A stretch of 64,000 nt of DNA from contig JAIXMF010000007.1 in NCBI GenBank assembly GCA_025201365.1, positions 310,001-374,000 on the forward strand. Reading direction: 5' to 3'. This stretch comes from Syncephalis plumigaleata (taxonomy: Eukaryota; Zoopagomycota; Zoopagomycetes; Zoopagales; Piptocephalidaceae). Each line of letters starts with the position of its first letter. Position 1 is the first letter of the stretch. A program made the translations under genes and the position numbers. The notes beneath the pieces were generated by a model. The model saw nothing but the letters and a program-made list of their open reading frames with translations. It searched no databases and was not told the DNA's origin. Shown piece after piece: positions 57,276-64,000 of this stretch.

Positions 57276-60200
57276 ATGCTGGAACAACCAACCTTGGCCA
57301 CTCCTTCTAATGTCACCTGGGAGACACTAGGACAATCCGACTATTTTACATTACAACGGATAAAAGCCAGCACCAACCTATTTCGCTCTTTTATTAGTTC
57401 ATTTCAAAACTCGTAAGTACTAGTAAACAAACACTTGCTTGTATGCATGCTGTTCTACTTTCCTACACACTGATATCTCGATGTAAGAAAGGGATCAGCT
57501 GTAGTAGCAGTAGTGTTGGTGTATACACACATGTCGGAGATTATTTTTTTATTTATTCCTTGATCTAAACTAGGAAGTTATCGGAGTTATGAAACGGTCC
57601 CCTGAATATTGCTCCGTTTATTGTAGCTGCAGCATCAAAATACTAATACTCATTGCTGTCTCTCTTGTTTAGGGATGTTAAACAGCCATCCTTTCGTATC
57701 ACATTTACGCCGGATCGTAAAGTGAAGGATAGAAAGTTTATTATTGCACGTACGGAATCACGTCATGTTGCACATAAATCATGGCGCTGGTTAATGGGTG
57801 AGTACATCTTGTAGTGCCAACCATCAAATTATATATATACTAATGGGCATTTCAACATGTTCTCTATAGAAACACTTGTTTCCGAAACTGAAAGTATGAA
57901 AGATGCCGGTGAACGAGAGGCATTTGTTTTGCGTGAAATCAATCTACGCATAGAACTAGAAGGTAAACATCGAGTAACTATGCAGCTATTCATATCTAAT
58001 TGTTTATTATTGCTGTGTTATTATAGAGGCCACAGATGCTGAAGAGAATGCGGAATTCAAGACAATGGCACGTTACTTTCGTCAAATATTTGATCTTCCC
58101 CTTAATGAACGTATGGTCAACTCGTTCATATGTGGATATCAGCATCCATCAGCTGGCTATCGACCGGGTACGCTCTACCTTAGCGAGCATTATATCTGCT
58201 TTTTAGGAAGTACAAATGATGAAGATCAAATACGACTTACAATGGAGATGAAAAACATTGAGACTGCCGATAAGAACACGTCAATGGGTGGTCTAATGTC
58301 GGATGGCTTAAAGGTCGCGACAAAAGGCGGTGAAACTCATTGTTTCGCAGGTCTAGGGGAACGTGATCACGTATATACAACTATTCTACAGCTTGTTAAT
58401 CTGACAAGTGAACGTCTACTAAAGACTAATAATCAGGATCCGGCACCGGGTCAAGCGGTCGATAAACGTACCGGTCGTCCTCGTCGTAACACTACTGCAA
58501 CCTCGGTTCCCATGCGACTTAATCATCGTGGCTCATTTAGCGCTATACAACGTAAGGGATCCATGGCTACGCTACGTTTACGATACGATACAGTAACGGC
58601 GGAGACACCTAATTATACGCGACGTCCATCGAATGCCTCTCAGGGATCATTACGACCACCGCCATCGCCTACATTGCCACGACGTGGTCGTCTTGACTCG
58701 GCGCGTACACTCTTCCAGTTGGATGTTGAGGATATTGCAGAACGACCTCGTGCATTGTCGTTACGCCAAGAGTTGGAGATACTCAAGCATGACTCGGACT
58801 TTCAGAGTCTATTTAGAGTGCCACCTACCGAGCAATTACTCGAATCGTGTCCGGCCCTATTGGCTCATGACAATCGTGTCACCGTGCCAGGTCGTGTTTA
58901 CGTTTCAAACACGTATATGGCATTTGGATCCAAGAAACCCGGTGAATGCAAATGGGTCATACCGCTTTATACGGTGCGACGAGTGGAGCGTGTGGATGAC
59001 TTCGAGCATACACTCGCGGTAGCAATCATTACGTGGCATCAATTACGCGTGGTAGTGGCGTTTGAAGGTTCCCCGCGAGAGGGTCAACAATTCTGTATGG
59101 CGTTACGTGATCAACTACGCATCCAAGTGCAGCATGTGGCCAAATTACGCGCCTTCCTCACTACGTGCTCATCCGAGACAATGCTCCAAACGAACACACG
59201 TACAGTTGGTAGTAATAACCCGTCAAGCCCTACTTCACCCAATAGTAGTAGCATGTCATTCACTCGATTAGATGACGACTACGACGATAACGACAATACG
59301 ACCAACAACAATGCCAATGCAGGATTAGGCCAGCAGTTTGGCTACCCGGTAGATGACGCGCGTTACGCCGATGCGGGTATTGCCGCCGCATGGAAGACCT
59401 ACTTTGAAACGCGTGGTCGCAACTTGACACTGCTGCAATTGCCGGATTTCCACAAGCTAGTCAAATCCGGTGTGCCTAATCAATTACGCGGTGAAATATG
59501 GGAGGTAGGCTGCGGCTCCATATACTATCGATGCTCCTATCCCAATCGGTATCGTGACATACTACGCGAGAATCATACGAACGTGTCCATGTCGACGACG
59601 GAAATCGAAAAGGATCTCAATCGATCCTTGCCCGAGTATCCCGCCTTTCAGTCATCCGATGGTATTGGTAGACTACGCCGAGTGCTCACTGCTTATTCGT
59701 GGCACAATCCGGAATTAGGCTATTGTCAAGCCATGAATATCGTTACCTCTGTGTATTAATGTAAGTAGTCGCATTTTACCATAACTACGTTTACATAACT
59801 TTATCGCTAATGATATATCTGCATGACATCTCTAGTTATATGAGTGAGGAGCAAGCATTCTGGGCACTTGCCACCCTATGTGAACAAGTGTTACCCGGCT
59901 ACTACGCGACCAGTATGTATGGTGCTCTAGTGGATCAGGCGATCTTCGAAGAACTTGCCAAGAAAGATCTACCCGATCTTATGAAACGACTAGGCTCACG
60001 CGATATTCAAATATCCACACTCACTCTCCCGTGGTTCCTAAGCTTATTTATTAACGCCATGCCATTATCATTTGTCATTCGTATTCTGGATCGTTTATTC
60101 ATTGAAGGACCCAAGATTATATTTCATATAAGGTAAGAAAGCGTAATAGTTATTCACTAGTATGCATCACACTAACGTACGACGATTTATTAGTTTGGCC

Positions 60201-61919
60201 GTGCTTAAAGTGAATAGCGAGAAATTAAGAAAGGCACGCGATGACATGGAGTTCAGCGATATTATCAAGGAGTACTTTTCCTCGTTGGACACGCTACTTC
60301 ATCCTAATAGCACGAATCCCCGTTTGCGCGCCATTACCGGTTTCGATCGACTTATTCTCGTGGCCACTCAGGATTTCCTAGATGTTGACGATGAATCCAT
60401 CATTATACTACGTAAAGCGCAACAATCCAAGGTTGTCCATAGTATTGAGAACTTCAATAAGCGCAATGTACTTCGTAATCTAATGGATACAGCTCGATTC
60501 TCCCGACCGGAACTCGATCAAATCTACGATTGCTACAATCGAGTGCTATTTTATCGACGTGCCGACGAGGAAGACGAACCCACCATGGACTATCCGTTAT
60601 TCCTTGAATTCCTCGCCAGCATTACTCGTTGGTGTCGTGGCAGAGAGGATGTCGACGATCTAGACATGGCCAATCGTAGTATGAATAGCTCGCGATCCCG
60701 TCGCCGATCCAAGCCCACCTACCACTTCACCAAACGACTATTCGATCATTTCTCGCACGAGCATGAAGGTGAGATCTCCTTCCAGGAATTGGTCTGCCTA
60801 TTGGGCGCTATCATCAAGGGCGATCTAATGTCGCGTATCGAACTATTCCACACGATACACGACACGGATCAGGATGGTCAACTCACGCAGAAGGATGTTA
60901 CCGACTTCTCTGAGAGTCTACTCTATCTCTTCCGTTATGAACAGCAGGAGTTCTCGCTACGTTCCGTGGCGGTATTCCTTAATCATGCCAACGAGCATGC
61001 GACACAAGATCCAGATCACGATGATGTTCGTCTATTATCGCTACCATCACTACGATCGGTGGTTTTATCCGATGAAGTGTTGGAACGATTCTTCGACAAG
61101 AGTTTCGCCGCTTCCTTCCAGATCAATCAAGCGGTGGTGGATAAACGACGTAGCAAAGCATTCGGTATATTCGACGATCTATGGAATACTGGTGACGAGG
61201 ACACGAGTATGGATGTCGGCGATATTAGTACATTCTCGGTGGCTGCCGCCGACACTAGTACGTTCTCCACGTTAAGCGGTAATGAAAGCACCGTACTACG
61301 TAGTCGAGCGGGTAGTTTCAACGTTGTCAGCTCGGAGAATAGTCCCGTTACTGATGTATTTACGGCAATGGCCGCTGAATTACGCGGTCGCCGTTCTCGT
61401 AGTAATAGCACGACCACCGCGGGCAATCCACTCACTCATCATTCCTCCACGTCATCACTACGTAAAAACAATCATCTAAGCCATCTACTTAACTCGGTGC
61501 CATTGGCCCAGTCCAATCTACGTCATTGCACGCAAATGGCGAATAGTCCCATTAATGGCGGTATCATTGATCATGCAGAGGCTGCCTCATCCTCTAGTGT
61601 CACCGCTAGTTCTAGTATGGGACGGCAGACATCACCTGAATTCGCTTCTATCTCAGAGGATACTACAATCGATGAAGAGTGCATTCTTAGTGAGGATCTA
61701 CTGGCACATGGTGATAAATTGACATCAAGTCAATTGACAGTAGTAGATGAGATATCACATAATAATGGTAATGATGCAGATGATGATGATGATGGTGGCT
61801 TCCTATCAGCAGATGACTTGTCACCCATTATGAATGAACATACGCTACCTGATATGGACAAGATTCTAGATGAATTGGATGCAGTAGAAACACCCATTAG
61901 TCCAGGATTGTTGGCATAA
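57276..61919 (+). CDS. GRAM-TBC-EF-hand Rab GTPase-activating protein (TBC1D9/Gyp2-like)
   Basis: Exons 57276-57412, 57673-57797, 57870-57962, 58027-59752, 59836-60132 and 60194-61919 give 1367 aa. The order is an N-terminal domain, GRAM 1 (RQIFDLPLNERMVNSFICGY), GRAM 2 (FQSLFRVPPTEQLLESCPAL), and TBC with the Arg finger IEKDLNR and Gln finger LGYCQAMN. An EF-hand region follows, one loop being DTDQDGQLTQKD, then a Ser-rich tail. It should switch off Rab GTPases on endomembranes. The first exon is 137 nt in both this gene and the one at 49971-53656. At 59752 the best GTAAGT donor (59761) would leave a stop; a GTATTA donor at 59753 keeps the frame but loses the residues LLI of the paralogue, suggesting a one-base deletion or error. 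Confidence 0.88.
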
Positions 61920-62211
61920 CTATAAGAATACGACATATGCCTGTGTATAATGATGATGATACCTTACTTTTATCATTCTACATAAGCAATACTCTACATT
62001 GCTATTATTATTTTTCTTTTGCCTTATTATTATTATTACATTTGATTTCTGTTTTATTTCCGTAACATTCCTACTTTATAGTGCCTGTGTAATCGATGAT
62101 GTATCATTTATGTCACATTCACTAATTCATTCATTTTCTCTCTTTTTCTTTACTACAAATGAGTAAATAAATAAATAGTAGATAAATTAATTAAATAGTT
62201 TATTATTATTA

Positions 62212-64000
62212 TTAAGTAGATGCCCTTTCAGCATCTTCCAAGATGCCTGCAATGTTTAATTGCATACGTGGATGTATATCATCTTCATCTTCATCATTTT
62301 GCATATTATCAATAGCAGCAGCAGTAGTAGTAGTAGTAGTAGCACCTTCATCTTCATCTCCCATGAATGATGCATGATCATACGTTAAATGTGCTGCACC
62401 TCTTGACTTGTGTCCATGCAATGGTGTATCCATTGTATTATAACGTGAACCTAAACCATAAGCCTGTCGAGCTGGTGTTTCCTTGAGCCATCTAGTAAAG
62501 TGTTAGCATAGGAACAATCATTAGTATTCATACAGATCAAATCTAATCAACTTACTGTGGTGTTTCAGGTAGAATATCCAGCATACGCTGTGTTTCTATA
62601 TGTCGTTTCTCCTCCTCGAACATATGACGTTCACGCTATTATCGATGAATTAACATTAGCGTATTATATCATTTTATTTCTAATCATGTTCCACTACTTA
62701 CTAGTAATTGTTCACGCTCTAATCCTAATTTCACAGCTGCCTCCGTGAATGCTTCTCTCTCGGCGTTCAACTCTTCTTGTTGCTGTTTAAGTCGATGATA
62801 CCGTTCTTCCATTTCTGTTTCTGTAATATCATGTCTAAATAGTAATCAATTCATTCATTAATGAGTAATATAGATTAGTAATCATTATTCACTTCTTACA
62901 TTGTGTTATCAGCAACGACAACACTACGCTGATCACCAATCATATCGGTGATAATGCTAGATCCATCAATTTCTCTTGTTCCTTAATGACATACGAATAC
63001 TCATCTAACAAGTAGAGTATACATGTGTGTTATTAATCGATATCTCATTCTAATCATTATCATTATAATAAGAAACTAGACTATACCTAATTGTTCACGT
63101 AATGTTTGTATTTGTTGATCCTTCTCCTGCAACTCTTGCTCCTTAGTAGCTAGCACCTCAGCATCAATGGGTGCCAATGCCTGCGAGGTCATTGATTCCC
63201 ATTGTTCACGTAGACGAGTCACCATACTACGCACTTCATCCACAATAGAAGTACCGAATATGGATGCGGGTAAATTACCAGGTGTACCTCTAGTAGGTGT
63301 CTCTGTCGTGGTTGTACCCTCTACTTTTAGATGATTATCATCTGTTACAATCTATGTCATAGCAAATAATAAGTTAATTGATTGATTGATTGATTGATTG
63401 ATTAGTTAGTTATACGTAATCTAGCATTACCATTGAGTTCTCCAATACATCCAAATCTGTCGTATCTTGTTGAGCAATCATTGATGGTGATGATGGTGCA
63501 TTAGCAACAGAAGATGACACTAATAACGAGGACACTTCATGATACAGCGTACGTAATGCATTGTGTAGTTGTTCATTCTCTTGAGTGAACTCTTTTTCAC
63601 GTTGTTGCATCGATTGTAATACACGCTTGTAGAATCTTCATTCTATTAATAATCAATCGTATTAATATAATATATATATATTGAATAATAGTAATAGTGT
63701 TACAACTTACATGACTACCATCCAGTAAGTTGTTTGTATCCGAAGAACGAGGTTTTGGTCGTTGTGTTTCACCAAGATGGTTAGCAATTTAATACCGACT
63801 TTATTCGATTTATTCCTATCCGTCATATACTTTTGTATTTTCTCCTTTAATCGACCCATATCCAGATCACGCTTTCTAACATCGAACTACATAGAATCAT
63901 ATTAATATATATTTATATACATCTATACATATATATATAATACTTACTGCATATTGTGATTTCGCTTGTTGTAATTGAATTTTAAATGTTCTTAATTCCT
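62212..64000 (-). CDS. Msd1/SSX2IP (ADIP) family coiled-coil protein, 3' part (5' end outside window)
   Basis: Several exons are visible from the right edge leftwards. LRTFKIQLQQAKSQYA ends at a GTAAGT donor (about 63951) and joins FDVRKRDLDMGRLKEKIQKY (from about 63886). A later exon has LQSMQQREKEFTQENEQLHN; 63240-62540 hold further Gln/Glu-rich coiled-coil pieces, and the last exon ends at 62212 with an acidic, Thr-rich tail (ILEDAERAST). The QYAVDVRKRDxDxxRLK stretch is characteristic of the ADIP domain (SSX2IP, fission yeast Msd1). These proteins anchor microtubules at centrosomes or spindle pole bodies. Exon joints between 63700 and 63850 and in 62450-63400 are not resolved, so I give only the span. 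Expected cytoplasmic/spindle-pole location is from the family. Confidence 0.65.

Overview
This is nuclear DNA of an AT-rich, intron-rich fungus. Introns are short (about 50-90 nt) and typically run GTAAGT...CTAAC...TAG. The gene set is fungal: an AA11-like LPMO, a GCR1_C-type factor, a 7TM-RGS receptor, NRAMP and anoctamin transporters, and Msd1/SSX2IP. A U12-type AT-AC intron and a Fanzor remnant point to an early-diverging lineage. A zoopagalean or mucoromycete 'zygomycete' is my inference, not something shown.

Layout. 1-923 is the 3' end of exocyst SEC10 (+). 1169-2374 is a secreted LPMO (-). 3483-5609 is a non-autonomous Tc1/mariner-like element. 5724-6365 is an ER cyclophilin (-). 7078-8595 is a GCR1_C protein (+). 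9459-10547 is a 7TM protein (+). 10767-12485 is a 7TM-RGS receptor (-). A 3.7 kb gene-poor stretch follows. 16165-17586 is a flavodoxin-like WrbA relative (+), 18218-22796 an 18-exon anoctamin (+), 22982-24165 a SIM+RING (STUbL-like) protein (+), and 24310-26560 an NRAMP (-). Ras (30812-31899, +) lies between that NRAMP and a second one (33368-36342, +) whose DPGN motif has become NPGH. 37660-40980 holds a decayed PUF60 copy, an inverted minisatellite-bearing repeat and a small Rpa14/Ker1-like gene. 40843-42265 is a broken Fanzor (TnpB-like nuclease) copy whose 3' flank is shared with the two TIR elements. 43300-44355 is a free-standing EF-hand ORF, 44474-45592 a second TIR element, 45787-49799 an ABCA-type half transporter with the AT-AC intron, and 49971-53656 a GRAM-TBC Rab-GAP (-) lacking its EF-hand end. 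54033-56202 is a helical, possibly Lines-family protein (+). 57276-61919 is a full GRAM-TBC-EF-hand Rab-GAP (+). 62212-64000 is a partial Msd1/SSX2IP-like coiled-coil gene (-).

Themes. Membrane traffic recurs (Sec10, two TBC Rab-GAPs, anoctamin, ABCA), with metal transport and Ras/G-protein signalling, but nothing is operonic. The most notable signals are the Fanzor remnant with its flank shared with TIR elements; the U12 intron; a gene-fission picture in which one inversion of about 43.3-49.97 kb would rejoin the EF-hand ORF to the TBC gene; a 5-nt micro-exon; and the NRAMP with an altered metal site. Exon boundaries were read by eye from splice signals and phase. All multi-exon models marked below close in frame.
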